DNA of 64,000 bases from Trebonia sp963811335. Its GTDB lineage: Bacteria; Actinomycetota; Actinomycetes; Streptosporangiales; Streptosporangiaceae. Shown piece by piece: positions 43,054-54,359 of the stretch. The position numbers were made by a program, and so were the translations under genes. The notes beneath the pieces were generated by a model, which had not been told where the DNA came from, did no database searches, and saw only the letters and a list, made by a program, of their open reading frames with translations. Within the stretch, counting starts at the first letter, position 1. Every line of letters begins with the position of its first letter. The DNA lies in contig CAWERB010000034.1 of NCBI GenBank assembly GCA_963811335.1, positions 62,001 to 126,000 of the forward strand, given 5' to 3'.

Positions 43054-43827
43054 TCAGCGAGGCTCATAACCGCCGAGGTAGTCAAGCTGGGCGCGGACCG
43101 AGAGCTCCGCGGCCGGCCACAGTGACCGGTCCACGTCGGCGTAGACGATGGCGACAACCTCGCCAGGAGTGCGCGCGCCGGCCGCGAGCGCCGCCCGGAC
43201 CTGATCGAGGCGCTCCCTGCGGTGGCCGATGTAGTAATCGAGCACCCCCGCGGGGTCGTGTAGCAGGGGGCCGTGGCCGGGCAGCAGTACCCGCAGGCCC
43301 GCGTCGTCGGCCAGCGACCTGAGCTCGTCAAGCGTCCGCAGGTAGTCGCCGAGCGACCCGTCCGCGGCGATCACCGTCGTCCCCCGTCCGAGGATGGTGT
43401 CCCCGGTGAGCAGCGCGCCGTCGGCGGTCAGCAGCAGGCTGAGCGAGTCCGCGGTGTGCCCGGGGGTGGCCACCACGCGCAGCTCGCAGCCGGCCACGCG
43501 GAGCACCGCGCCCGCGGTGAATCCCTCGCTGCCCAGCCGGTGCGCGGGGTCGAGCGCGGCGACCGGCGCGCCGGACAGCTCGGCGAACCTGGCCGCGCCC
43601 GCGGAGTGATCGGGGTGCCCGTGCGTCAGTACGACCTGCGCCACGTGCCGGTCGCCCGCGCAGGCCGCGTCGAGGACGCGCCGCAGGTGGGCCTCGTCGC
43701 CTGGGCCGGGGTCGACCACGACGGCCGCCGTAGCGCCCGGCTCGGCGATCACCCAGGTGTTGGTGCCGTCAAGCGTCATCGGCGACGGGTTGGGCGCGAG
43801 CACGTTCCACGCGCGGGCGGTGCCCAT
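43054..43827 (-). CDS. Metallo-beta-lactamase-fold hydrolase (Rv3677c-like)
   Basis: The 257-residue protein has the zinc motif THGHPDH in VVLTHGHPDHSAGAARFAE, further ligands in VVATPGHTADSLSLLL and LLTGDTILG, and LLPGHGPLL. The overall form is the LACTB2/glyoxalase-II-like subgroup, where members act as thioesterases or nucleases; the substrate here is unknown. It is the last gene of a minus-strand run slipin-DUF4177-RidA-Nudix-MBL and converges with crp. Confidence 0.9.
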   Translation of the reverse strand: MGTARAWNVLAPNPSPMTLDGTNTWVIAEPGATAAVVVDPGPGDEAHLRRVLDAACAGDRHVAQVVLTHGHPDHSAGAARFAELSGAPVAALDPAHRLGSEGFTAGAVLRVAGCELRVVATPGHTADSLSLLLTADGALLTGDTILGRGTTVIAADGSLGDYLRTLDELRSLADDAGLRVLLPGHGPLLHDPAGVLDYYIGHRRERLDQVRAALAAGARTPGEVVAIVYADVDRSLWPAAELSVRAQLDYLGGYEPR

Positions 43828-43917
43828 TCCCGTGACGGCCTTGCCGTCGGTGCCCGGCCTGACCGGGCCGGTGCCGCGCTCATGAGGACACCTCGCTGGC
43901 GCTCGGAGTCCGCATTC

Positions 43918-44856
43918 TCATAGCGGGTACCCCACTCCGTCCGGGATGACCAGCCAGGCCTTGCCGTCCTCGAGCACCAGGCGCGGGCAGACCGGCTCTA
44001 TGGCGCGGCGGGTGGCCAGGATGTCGTCAAGGCCGGCGCCCGCCGCGACGGCGGAGGCGAGGTGGCTCAGCGTCGCCGCCGTCGGCGGGAGCAGCGAGAT
44101 CTCCCCCGCCCGCGCGGCGTCGATGGCGCTTGCCGGGCGCAGCCACGCCACGTGCTCGGCCTCCGCCTCATGGCCGACCGCCTGCTGGCCGTCGGGCAGC
44201 GCGGCGGCGAAGAAGCGCGCGTCGAACCGGCGAGGCTCGCCCTCCGGCGTGACCCAGCGGGCCCAGGGCACAAGCAGGTCGGCGCGAAGCACGAGGCCAC
44301 GCCGCGACAGCAGCTCGGCGAGGGTAAGCGTGCCCCCGGCCAGCGCCGCCCGGTCCGCGTCCCACGAAGGCCCGGCGGGCACGGCGAGGGACGAGCCCGG
44401 CGCGCCGGCCAGCAGCACGCCCGACTCCTCGAAGGTTTCCCGCACCGCGGCGCACACCAGCGCCCGCGCAACCTCGGCCGAGGCGCCGAGCCGCGCGCCG
44501 AACTCCGCGGGCGACGGCCCGTGCCAGCCCACCTCGGCGCCGTAGTCCGCGGGGTCGACCGAGCCGCCGGGGAACACGTAGGCGCCAGGCGCGAACTTCA
44601 TCGCCGCGGTGCGCCGCAGCATCAGGACCTGGATGTCGCGCCCGATGGCAGAAGGCGCCACCGTATCGGGCGCGACATCCAGGGACGTCTCCCGGGGGGA
44701 CGCCCCCCCGTACCCCCCGCCGGCGCCGTCGGCCGCGTTCCGCAGGATCACGACCGTGGCCGCGTCCCTGGGGGCGGCGGGCTCGACCCGGCCCGCCTCG
44801 ATGTCGGCGAGCCGCGCGGCCAGCTTCTCGCCGAACCAGTTCAGTTGTATCCGCAC
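43918..44856 (-). CDS. Nudix hydrolase, NUDT19-like, with repeat-encoded insertion
   Basis: A 312-residue Nudix protein. The Nudix helix is split by a long loop: YVFPGGSVDPADY begins the box and AAVRETFEESGVLLAG completes it with the metal-binding REx2EE pattern, as in the NUDT19/CoA-diphosphatase group. Residues about 46-70 (GGGYGGASPRETSLD) are an insertion between the first strand and IQVLMLRRTAAMKFAPG, and are encoded by copy e of the 33-bp palindromic element. GTG start at 44856. Substrate not determinable; CoA or similar nucleotides are plausible. Confidence 0.88.
   Translation of the reverse strand: MRIQLNWFGEKLAARLADIEAGRVEPAAPRDAATVVILRNAADGAGGGYGGASPRETSLDVAPDTVAPSAIGRDIQVLMLRRTAAMKFAPGAYVFPGGSVDPADYGAEVGWHGPSPAEFGARLGASAEVARALVCAAVRETFEESGVLLAGAPGSSLAVPAGPSWDADRAALAGGTLTLAELLSRRGLVLRADLLVPWARWVTPEGEPRRFDARFFAAALPDGQQAVGHEAEAEHVAWLRPASAIDAARAGEISLLPPTAATLSHLASAVAAGAGLDDILATRRAIEPVCPRLVLEDGKAWLVIPDGVGYPL
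44687..44719 (-). repeat. 33-bp GC palindromic element, copy e (inside Nudix gene)
   Basis: On the minus strand it reads CGGGGGGTACGGGGGGGCGT then CCCCCCGGGAGAC. Unlike copies a-d it lies in the sense direction of its host gene and encodes GGYGGASPRET. Confidence 0.85.
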
Positions 44857-44873
44857 GCCGCATGCACCTGCCG

Positions 44874-45341
44874 CTACCCGACCTCGGCGATCAGCTCGAC
44901 CTCGACCGGGGTGTCGAGCGGCAGCACCGCCATGCCGACGGCGCTGCGGGCGTGCCGCCCCGCGTCGCCGAGCACCTCGATCAGCAGCTCGCTCGCGCCG
45001 TTGGCGACCTGCGCCTGGCCGGTGAACCCGGGCGCGCTCGCGATGAAGCAGGTCACCTTGACCACCCGCGCGATGGAGTCGAGGCCGCCAGCCACGCTGG
45101 CGGCCGCGGCGAGCGCGTTCAGCGCGGCAGTGCGGGCGAACGACGCCGCGTCCTCCGGAGTCACCGCGTCGCCCACCTTGCCGGTTCCTTGCAGCTTCCC
45201 GTCGACGAAGGGAAGCTGGCCCGAGGTGTAGACGTAGTTCCCCGTGCGGACCGCGGGCACGTACGCCGCCACCGGCACGGCTATCGGCGGCAGCGTCAGG
45301 CCGAGCGCCGCGAGCCGCTCCGCCGGCGTGGACCCGCTCAT
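44874..45341 (-). CDS. RidA/YjgF family enamine-imine deaminase (Rv3678c-like)
   Basis: RidA proteins clear reactive 2-aminoacrylate. The 155-residue protein has the long N-terminus of the actinobacterial subgroup, GNYVYTSGQLPFVDGKLQGTGKVGD, NALAAAASVAGGLDSIARVVKVTCFIAS and the C-terminal VGMAVLPLDTPVEVELIAEV. The classical RidA catalytic Arg in the R-x-x-V segment is not obvious here (SAVGMAVLP), so it may belong to a non-deaminase subgroup. It follows DUF4177 by 13 nt. Confidence 0.88.
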   Translation of the reverse strand: MSGSTPAERLAALGLTLPPIAVPVAAYVPAVRTGNYVYTSGQLPFVDGKLQGTGKVGDAVTPEDAASFARTAALNALAAAASVAGGLDSIARVVKVTCFIASAPGFTGQAQVANGASELLIEVLGDAGRHARSAVGMAVLPLDTPVEVELIAEVG

Positions 45342-45354
45342 ACGGCCACCTCGC

Positions 45355-45510
45355 TCATTGCTTCGGCCGCTTCATGTAGGCGACGAGCTGCTCGGCGTTC
45401 GGGCCGGGCACCACGGCGACGAGCTCGTAGCCCTCATCGCCCCAGTTGTCCAGGATCTGCTTGGTCGCGTGCGTCAGCAGCGGCACCGTCACGTACTCCC
45501 ACTTGGTCAT
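45355..45510 (-). CDS. DUF4177 small protein (51 aa)
   Basis: ATG 45510 to TGA 45355 encodes MTKWEYVTVPLLTHATKQ, then ILDNWGDEGYELVAVVPG, and ends YMKRPKQ. This is the pattern of the actinobacterial DUF4177 mini-protein (Rv3678A-like): a first strand KWEYVTVP and a GYELVAVVPG strand. Function is unknown. It lies between the slipin and RidA genes, with short spacings that suggest one operon. Confidence 0.9.
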   Translation of the reverse strand: MTKWEYVTVPLLTHATKQILDNWGDEGYELVAVVPGPNAEQLVAYMKRPKQ

Positions 45511-45520
45511 GGCGCTCACC

Positions 45521-46504
45521 CTAGCGCTCAGCAGCGGGGTCTTCCTCGTCGGCCGCGACCTCGGGAACGACGGGGGCGGGCATGGTCGCGTCGCCCAGGG
45601 CCTTGATGCCCGGCTCGGCCGTGGCCCCGAGCTCGGGCGTGCTGGTGTGCGCGATCGCCGCCTCGGCGGCCGCCACCTCGGCGTCGCCCAGGTCTTGCGC
45701 CTCCGCGTCGGCCAGGGCGGTCGAACCGGTTGGCGCGGCAGGCCCGGGCGCCATCTTCTCGAAGAAGCGCAGCAGCTCGACGGGAACCGGCATGACCAGC
45801 GTGCTGTTCTTCTCGCCCGCGACCTCGACCACGGTCTGCAGCAGCCGCAACTGGAGGGCCGCCGGGTCCTTCGCCATCACGCTGGCGGCGGCGGCCAGCC
45901 GCTTGGACGCCTGGTACTCGCCGTCGGCGGTGATGATCCGAGCGCGCCGCTCCCGCTCGGCCTCGGCCTGCCGGGACATGGACCGCTTCATGCCCTCGGG
46001 CAGCGACACGTCCTTGATCTCGACGCGCTCGACCCGGATGCCCCACGGCTCCTCCGTGGGCTCGTCGATGATGCGCCGCAGCTCCCGGTTGACCGTCTCG
46101 CGCTCGGCGAGCAGCTGGTCGAGCTCCGACTGGCCGATGATCGACCGCAGCGAGGTCTGCGCCTGCTGCGAGATCGCGTTGATGTAGTTCTGCACGTTGA
46201 CCGTGGCCTTGATCGGCTCGACCACACGGAAGTAGACCACCGCGTCTACCCGCACCGACACGTTGTCGCGGGTCATGCCCTCCTGCGCGGGCACGGTCAT
46301 CGCGATGATCTGCATGTTGACCTTCTGCAGCCGGTCGCCGATCGGCCGGATGAAGGTGAGGCCGGGCTCGACCACCTGCGGCTGGACGCGCCCGAACCGG
46401 TACAGGACGCCCTTCTCGTACTGCTGAACGACCTTCATCGACCGGCCAAGGGCGGTCACGCCGGCGACTATCAGGAGCACGATGATGAAAACCACGGCCT
46501 CCAT
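45521..46504 (-). CDS. SPFH/band 7 domain protein (slipin)
   Basis: The 327-residue protein has one N-terminal membrane anchor (VVFIIVLLIVAGVTALG), a band 7 domain (VVQQYEKGVLYRFGRVQPQVVEPGLTFIRPIGDRLQKVNMQ, TRDNVSVRVDAVVYFRV), a coiled-coil SPFH stretch (SRQAEAERERRARIITADGEYQASKRLAAAASVM), and an Ala/Glu/Pro tail. Slipins form membrane microdomain scaffolds and often pair with NfeD, which is not seen here. A strong GAGGAGGT site precedes the ATG. Confidence 0.92.
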   Translation of the reverse strand: MEAVVFIIVLLIVAGVTALGRSMKVVQQYEKGVLYRFGRVQPQVVEPGLTFIRPIGDRLQKVNMQIIAMTVPAQEGMTRDNVSVRVDAVVYFRVVEPIKATVNVQNYINAISQQAQTSLRSIIGQSELDQLLAERETVNRELRRIIDEPTEEPWGIRVERVEIKDVSLPEGMKRSMSRQAEAERERRARIITADGEYQASKRLAAAASVMAKDPAALQLRLLQTVVEVAGEKNSTLVMPVPVELLRFFEKMAPGPAAPTGSTALADAEAQDLGDAEVAAAEAAIAHTSTPELGATAEPGIKALGDATMPAPVVPEVAADEEDPAAER

Positions 46505-46881
46505 GGGAGGTACCTCCTCGTTAGCAGCACCCGCAAAGGGGCTTGTTTTCAGCCTAGTCCGCGCCTTCCCGCGCGCGCATCAACGAACTCTTTCTCCTGG
46601 CGGTCCCGGTCCTCCCGACCCTGCGGCCAAGGACAGGATGAAAGAGCTCACACTGACAGGGAGAGGCGAAGCCACGCGCTCGTTCTGAATTGTCCGGTTT
46701 TCAATTGCCGCCGCGGGGCCGCCTCCTGCGTGGCCGGCATGTAGCGGTGGCCGAGCGGCGATAGCCTCCTAGGAGTGCGGTTATCTTCCGGGGAGAGAAC
46801 CCTGCACCCCGGGCGCCCGCAGGCGAACTGCCGTGGAGGCGGGCATGCAGCGGGGGGTGTTGGCACGACGAGGGACTACTC
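46505..46881. other. Divergent region between slipin and ArsA genes
   Basis: No gene is evident in 377 bp. It contains an inverted repeat CTCTTTCTCCTG (46588-46599) with CAGGATGAAAGAG (46634-46646), copy B of the family at 10335, 32107 and 60645, and a decayed copy of the 33-bp palindromic element on the minus strand (46791-46820, TCCCCGGAAGAT end intact). Confidence 0.5.
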
Positions 46882-47895
46882 ATGACGGCGAGGGACACGG
46901 ACTGGGATGGCGTGCGGCTGCACGTCGTTACGGGCAAGGGGGGCACCGGCAAGACCACCGTCGCCGCCGCCCTCGCACTCGCCCTGGCGCATGCCGGCCG
47001 CAAGGTGCTGCTGATCGAGGCCGAGGGCAGGCAGGGCATCGCCCGGCTGTTCGACCGCCCGCCGCTCCCCTACGGGGAGCGCAAGATCGCCATCGGCCCC
47101 GGCGAGGCCCACGACGGACGCGACCCGGGCGGCGACGTCTACGCGCTCGCGATCGACCCGGAGGGCGCCCTGCTGGACTACCTGCAGATGTTCTACGGCA
47201 TGCGCAGCGCGGGCGTCGCACTCAACCGGCTCGGCATGGTGGACTTCGCGACGACCATCGCCCCCGGCCTTGCCGACGTGCTCGTCACCGGCAAGGCCAC
47301 CGAGGCGACCCGGCGCAAGCAGCCGGGCTCGGCGAGCGGCTTCACCTACGACGCCGTCGTGCTCGACGCCCCGCCGACCGGGCGGATCGGCCGGTGGCTC
47401 AACGTCACCGCCGAGGTGTCAGGGCTGGCGAAGGTGGGGCCCATCAGGGCGCACGCGGATACCGTGGCCAACGTGATCAAGTCGCCGCAGACCGCCGTGC
47501 ACTTCGTCTGCACGCTCGAGGAGATGCCCGTGCAGGAGACCCTCGACGGGATCGCCGAGGTACGCGCGCTTCCCGGCATGCAGGTCGGCGGCATCGTGGT
47601 GAACATGGCCCGTCCCGCGGTGCTGAGCAGGCAAGAGCTCAAGGCCCAGCCGGACCTGCCCGCCATGGCCGCGGCGCTCAGCGCGGCCGGCCTGTACGAA
47701 ACCGACTCGCTCGCCGCCGCCCTGGCCGGCGAGCTCAGCGAGCACGCCCGCCATATCGAGCTCGCCGACCGCGAGCGGGCCGAGCTTGAGGCGACGGGTC
47801 AGCCGATCTACGAGCTGCCGCTGATCGCCGAGGGGATCGACCTGGCCGCGCTGCACCGGCTGGCCGCGGAGCTCCGTGACCAGGGAGCAGCATGA
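46882..47895 (+). CDS. ArsA/Get3-family ATPase, first subunit (Rv3679-like)
   Basis: A 337-residue P-loop ATPase with the deviant Walker A GKGGTGKTT, ATPase residues in AVVLDAPPTGRIGRWLNV, and HFVCTLEEMPVQET. In mycobacteria the Rv3679-Rv3680 pair forms a complex linked to glycerol and other carbon-source metabolism and stress tolerance, not to arsenite export. No arsenic genes are nearby, which agrees. The second subunit starts 4 nt after the stop. Confidence 0.92.
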   Translation: MTARDTDWDGVRLHVVTGKGGTGKTTVAAALALALAHAGRKVLLIEAEGRQGIARLFDRPPLPYGERKIAIGPGEAHDGRDPGGDVYALAIDPEGALLDYLQMFYGMRSAGVALNRLGMVDFATTIAPGLADVLVTGKATEATRRKQPGSASGFTYDAVVLDAPPTGRIGRWLNVTAEVSGLAKVGPIRAHADTVANVIKSPQTAVHFVCTLEEMPVQETLDGIAEVRALPGMQVGGIVVNMARPAVLSRQELKAQPDLPAMAAALSAAGLYETDSLAAALAGELSEHARHIELADRERAELEATGQPIYELPLIAEGIDLAALHRLAAELRDQGAA

Positions 47896-47899
47896 GCCC

Positions 47900-49124
47900 A
47901 TGGCAAAGGAAAGCACAGTGAACCCGCGCCTTGACATCGACCGGATCACCGACGACCGGCGCACCAGGATCATCGTCTGCTGCGGTTCCGGCGGCGTCGG
48001 CAAGACCACCACGGCGGCCGCCATCGGGCTGCGCGCCGCGGAGCGGGGCCGGCAGGTCTGCGTCCTCACCGTCGACCCGGCGCGGCGACTTGCCCAGTCG
48101 ATGGGACTGAGCTCGCTCGACAACACGCCGCGCCTCGTCGAGGGCGATCGACGACGAGGCCGGCGGCAGCCTGCACGCGATGATGCTGGACATGAAGCGC
48201 ACCTTCGACGAGATCGTCGAGGCGCACTCGGACCCGGCGCGGGCGGCGCAGATCCTGGCGAACCCGTTCTACCAGTCGCTTTCTTCGAGCTTCGCCGGCA
48301 CGCAGGAGTACATGGCGATGGAGAAGCTCGGCCAGCTCCGGCGGTCAGACGAGTGGGACCTGATCGTGGTGGACACCCCGCCGAGCCGGTCGGCGCTCGA
48401 CTTCCTCGACGCGCCAGAACGGCTCGGCAGGTTCCTCGACGGCCGCCTGATCAGGGTGCTCACCGCCCCGGTGAAGGCGGGCCGGCCGTTCGGCCGGGTG
48501 CTCAACGCTGGGCTGTCCGTGATGACCGGCGCGATGACGAGGCTGCTCGGCGGGCAGGTGCTGCGCGACGCGCAGACGTTCATCACGGCCTTTGACACGA
48601 TGTTCGGCGGGTTCAGGGAGCGCGCGGACGCCACCTACCGGCTGCTTCAGGCGCCCGGCACGTCGTTCCTGGTGATCGCCATGCCGGAACCCGACGCGCT
48701 GCGCGAGGCGTCCTACTTCGTCGAGCGGCTCGACGAGGAGCGGATGCCGCTCGCCGGGCTGCTCCTGAACCGGGTGCACGGTCCTGTCAGCAGCGGGCCC
48801 GTCGGGAACGAGACCGTCAGCAGCGGGGCCGGTGCCCGCCGGCTGAGCGCGGCGCGCTCGCTCGCCGCGGCCGAGACACTGGAAGCCGCGAGCCAGAACG
48901 TGGGCGGGGGATCCGAGGCACCGCCCGGCTACTCCGCCGCGGCGGCAGCGCTACGGCTGCACGCCGAGCGGATGAACCTGGGTGAACGTGAACGGCGGGT
49001 GGCCGGGTCGTTCATGTCGGCCCACCCGGCCGTTCCCGTCATCGAAGTACCTGCCCTGCCGGAAGACGTGCATGACCTCGACGGGCTTCGCCGCATCGGT
49101 GAGGCTTTCGCAGGGAACAGCTAG
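47900..49124 (+). CDS. ArsA/Get3-family ATPase, second subunit (Rv3680-like), apparent frameshift
   Basis: The N-terminal part has RIIVCCGSGGVGKTTTAAAIGLRAAERG (P-loop) and VLTVDPARRLAQSMGL. At about 48146 one extra base separates PRLVEG from the expected IDDEAGGSLHAMMLDMKRTFDEIV, which continues in the next frame to the stop at 49124 with DLIVVDTPPSRSALDFLDAP. The combined length is about 407 residues, normal for this subunit. The HAMMLD segment is read only with the shift, so the protein is interrupted in this sequence as given. Confidence 0.87.
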
Positions 49125-49188
49125 CTTTCGCCCGGCGCCGTTGCCGGCCAGGCATCGCTGCCAGCGTGCGATGGGTAATGCTGCAGGC

Positions 49189-49494
49189 TCAGGCGCTAGC
49201 GACGAGCTCGTCGATGCCCTGGCGCTCGTAGCGGTCGCGGGCCGTCTCGAGCAGTTCGCGCCACGACGTGACATCGGGCCTGCGGCGCAGCAGAGCGCGG
49301 CGCTCGCGTTCGGTCATCCCGCCCCAGACGCCGAACTCGATCCCGTTGTCGAGCGCATCCGCAAGGCACTCGGTACGGACCGGGCAGCCCCGGCAGATGA
49401 GCTTGGCGCGGTTCTGGGCAGCACCCTGGACAAACAGCTCGTCAGGGTCGGTCCCCTTGCAGGCGGCGCGTGTGGTCCAGTCGGTGATCCACAT
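49189..49494 (-). CDS. whiB4: WhiB-family iron-sulfur transcriptional regulator (WhiB4/WblA type)
   Basis: The 101-residue protein holds a redox-sensitive [4Fe-4S] cluster through Cys12, Cys34, Cys37 and Cys43 (AACKGTDPDELF, ICRGCPVRTEC), followed by the GVWGG turn (FGVWGGMTERERRALLRR) and a basic C-terminal tail. Position next to the ArsA pair and a PonA2-like PBP matches mycobacterial whiB4 and streptomycete wblA, a regulator of development and oxidative stress. AGAGGAG precedes the ATG at 49494. Confidence 0.93.
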   Translation of the reverse strand: MWITDWTTRAACKGTDPDELFVQGAAQNRAKLICRGCPVRTECLADALDNGIEFGVWGGMTERERRALLRRRPDVTSWRELLETARDRYERQGIDELVASA

Positions 49495-49809
49495 GTGCCC
49501 AACTCCTCTTGATCGCCGGGCACGCGTGTGTCCGGGCGGTCTGCGTTGACGGATTGCATCTCCGTGAGGGTGTGCGGCCACCCAGTCACGGTTACCTGTT
49601 CGTGATAAAGGAACTTACGGAAGTGAGGGCATGGCTGCCAAGACCCCGGTATGGCCATTTCAGAGATAGCCCTGATGGGCTATGTACAGGCGGGGGCGTA
49701 GTCATTACCGTGCCGAACGGCCACCCCCAGTGACGAAACCGGCAGCTTGCCGGCCTAGCTACAGGCGCGCTGCCAGTAGTACCGCGCGCGTCCGCGTACG
49801 CTATGACGC
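49495..49809. other. Divergent region whiB / PBP
   Basis: Holds promoters for both genes in 315 bp. For the PBP gene TACGCT (49797-49802) is a -10-like box with the GTG start 8 nt beyond, consistent with a leaderless mRNA. No gene or repeat is seen. Confidence 0.45.
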
Positions 49810-52236
<2,427 letters not shown>

Positions 52237-52270
52237 CGACTTGGGCCGGGCCTGAGCCCGGCCCAACGGG

Positions 52271-52729
52271 TCAGCCAGCGGCCAGCTGGCGGCGAACCTC
52301 TGCCGCGACCCTGGCGCCCTCCGCACGGCCCGCTACGCGCGGCGTGACGGCCTTCATGACCTTTCCCAAGCCCGGCAGCCCCGCCGCCCCTGTCTCGGCC
52401 ACAGCGGCCGCCACCAGCCCGGCCAGCTCTTCGTCGGAAAGCTGCGCCGGCAGGTAGCTCGCAAGCACTTCACCCTCGGCCCGCTCGGCCTCCGCCTGCT
52501 CGGCCCGCCCCGCCGCCTCGAAGGCCTCCGCGGCCTCCCGGCGCTTCTTCGCCTCGCGCGCGAGCACCTTGAGCACGTCGTCGTCCGACAGCTCGCGGGT
52601 GGCGGAGCCGGCGACCTCCTCGTTGGTGATGGCCGTCAGCGCCATCCGCAGCGTGCGCAGCCGCACCTGGTCCCGCGCCCGCATCGCATCGGTAAGGTCG
52701 GCGCGGAGCCGCTCCTTGAGTTCATTCAC
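52271..52729 (-). CDS. GatB/YqeY domain-containing protein
   Basis: A 152-residue YqeY-like protein (LKERLRADLTDAMRARDQVRLRTLRMALTAI, EAFEAAGRAEQAEAERAEGEVLASYLPAQLSDEEL, GKVMKAVTPRVAGRAEGARVAAEVRRQL). The fold is related to the tRNA-binding tail of GatB amidotransferase; the cellular role is not established. GTG start at 52729, with AGGGGG just upstream. Convergent with the PBP gene, divergent from the metallophosphoesterase. Confidence 0.92.
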   Translation of the reverse strand: MNELKERLRADLTDAMRARDQVRLRTLRMALTAITNEEVAGSATRELSDDDVLKVLAREAKKRREAAEAFEAAGRAEQAEAERAEGEVLASYLPAQLSDEELAGLVAAAVAETGAAGLPGLGKVMKAVTPRVAGRAEGARVAAEVRRQLAAG

Positions 52730-52777
52730 ACCCCCTATCGTGCCCGACGGCCGCCGGGCACGTGGCAGTATGAATGG

Positions 52778-53695
52778 GTGCGAGCACGAGCGATCACTTC
52801 CGTCACGGCCGTCGCAGGCCTCGCGGTCATCGGCTATGCCTCCGTCATCGAGCGCAACTGGTTCGCGCTCCGCGAGCAAGAGGTGCCCGTGCTGCCGCCG
52901 GACGCCGAGCCGCTGCGCGTTCTGCACGTGTCCGACATCCACCTGACGCCTGGCCGGCACCGGCTCATGTCGTTCGTCAGGTCGCTCGCCTCACTCACCC
53001 CCGACCTCGTGGTGAACACCGGCGACTCGATCGCCTCGGCGGAGGCCGTCGGCCCGCTGCTCGACTCACTCGGCCCGCTGCTCGACGTGCCCGGCGTGTT
53101 CGTCTACGGCTCCAACGACCTGTACTCGCCCAAGCTCAGGAACCCGGCCAGGTACCTGTGGCGGACGAGCGCGGGCGAGCACCACCGCCGCGAGCCCGAC
53201 CTGCCCTGGGAGAAGCTGGGCGGTGAGCTGACCGCGGCCGGCTGGCTCGACCTCAACAACCGGCGCGGGCAGCGATGCGTCAACGGCCTCGACATCGCGC
53301 TGGCCGGCGTGCACGACCCGCATGCCGACCGGGACCGCTACGACCTGGTGGCCGGGCCGGCCGACCCCGCCGCCGCGCTGCGCATCGGCGTGCTGCACTC
53401 GCCGGAGCCCCCGGTGCTTGACCGGTTCGCAGCCGACGGCTATGACCTGCTGCTCTCCGGCCACACCCACGGCGGCCAGCTGCGCGTGCCTGGATTCGGC
53501 GCACTGGTCACGAACTGCGGCATCGACCGCGACCGGGTGAGCGGCCTGTCCATGCACCCCCGGGTGGCCCCTGTGACGGGGAAGACCGCGTGGCTGCATG
53601 TTTCCGCTGGCCTTGGCACCTCCCCGTGGGCGCCCGCAAGGTTCGCCTGCCGGCCGGAGGCGACCTTGCTTACCCTCACCCCCAGATCGGGCTGA
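52778..53695 (+). CDS. Membrane-associated metallophosphoesterase (Rv3683-like)
   Basis: The 305-residue protein starts with a hydrophobic anchor (ITSVTAVAGLAVIGYASV) and has the calcineurin-like metal motifs HVSDIHL, VNTGDSI, YGSNDLYSP (GNHD-like variant), VLHSPEP and SGHTHGGQLRVP. GSND instead of GNHD is seen in this actinobacterial subgroup. The substrate is unknown. Neighbour order (PBP, metallophosphoesterase) matches Rv3682-Rv3683. Confidence 0.92.
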   Translation: MRARAITSVTAVAGLAVIGYASVIERNWFALREQEVPVLPPDAEPLRVLHVSDIHLTPGRHRLMSFVRSLASLTPDLVVNTGDSIASAEAVGPLLDSLGPLLDVPGVFVYGSNDLYSPKLRNPARYLWRTSAGEHHRREPDLPWEKLGGELTAAGWLDLNNRRGQRCVNGLDIALAGVHDPHADRDRYDLVAGPADPAAALRIGVLHSPEPPVLDRFAADGYDLLLSGHTHGGQLRVPGFGALVTNCGIDRDRVSGLSMHPRVAPVTGKTAWLHVSAGLGTSPWAPARFACRPEATLLTLTPRSG

Positions 53696-53758
53696 GCCCG
53701 CGCGAGCCACTCCAGTTATCCGCTAAACTAACGGAGGTTCGTCTGAGAACCCCTGCAG

Positions 53759-54088
<330 letters not shown>

Positions 54089-54097
54089 ATGGCCACC

Positions 54098-54352
54098 ATG
54101 TTGCGGCGCGTTCTCCACGTGAATTACGTGGACGTGCTGCCGGTGCTCGGTGCCACGACTTTTCTCTGGCTCACGCTCGCCCGCGTCAGCATGCGGCAAT
54201 GGTGCGCGCAGGCGATGCTCACCGTCACGGGTCATCTCCGTCCCCGCCCGGCCCGGTCGGTTGAGGACGCGCTGCGGGCCGCGTTCGCCGAACTGGACAA
54301 GGACCTGGCGGCACTGCTCGGCGACCGCGATCCGCGCCGTGGCCTCAGGTAG
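54098..54352 (+). CDS. Small hypothetical protein (84 aa)
   Basis: The ATG at 54098 has AAAGGAG 10 nt upstream; ATG 54089 is only 1 nt from it and less likely. The product has a hydrophobic segment (VDVLPVLGATTFLWLTLARV) and a basic, then acidic, C-terminal region (RPRPARSVEDALRAAFAELDKDLAALLGDRDPRRGLR). I do not recognise a family. It is convergent with the NuoF-like gene. Confidence 0.5.
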   Translation: MLRRVLHVNYVDVLPVLGATTFLWLTLARVSMRQWCAQAMLTVTGHLRPRPARSVEDALRAAFAELDKDLAALLGDRDPRRGLR

Positions 54353-54359
54353 CGGCCCG

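Noticed and set aside
46882..49124. Arsenite export operon
   Set aside because: The two ArsA-type ATPases have no ArsB, ArsR or ArsC neighbours, and their order beside whiB and the PBP gene matches the Rv3679-Rv3680 pair, which is not an arsenic pump.
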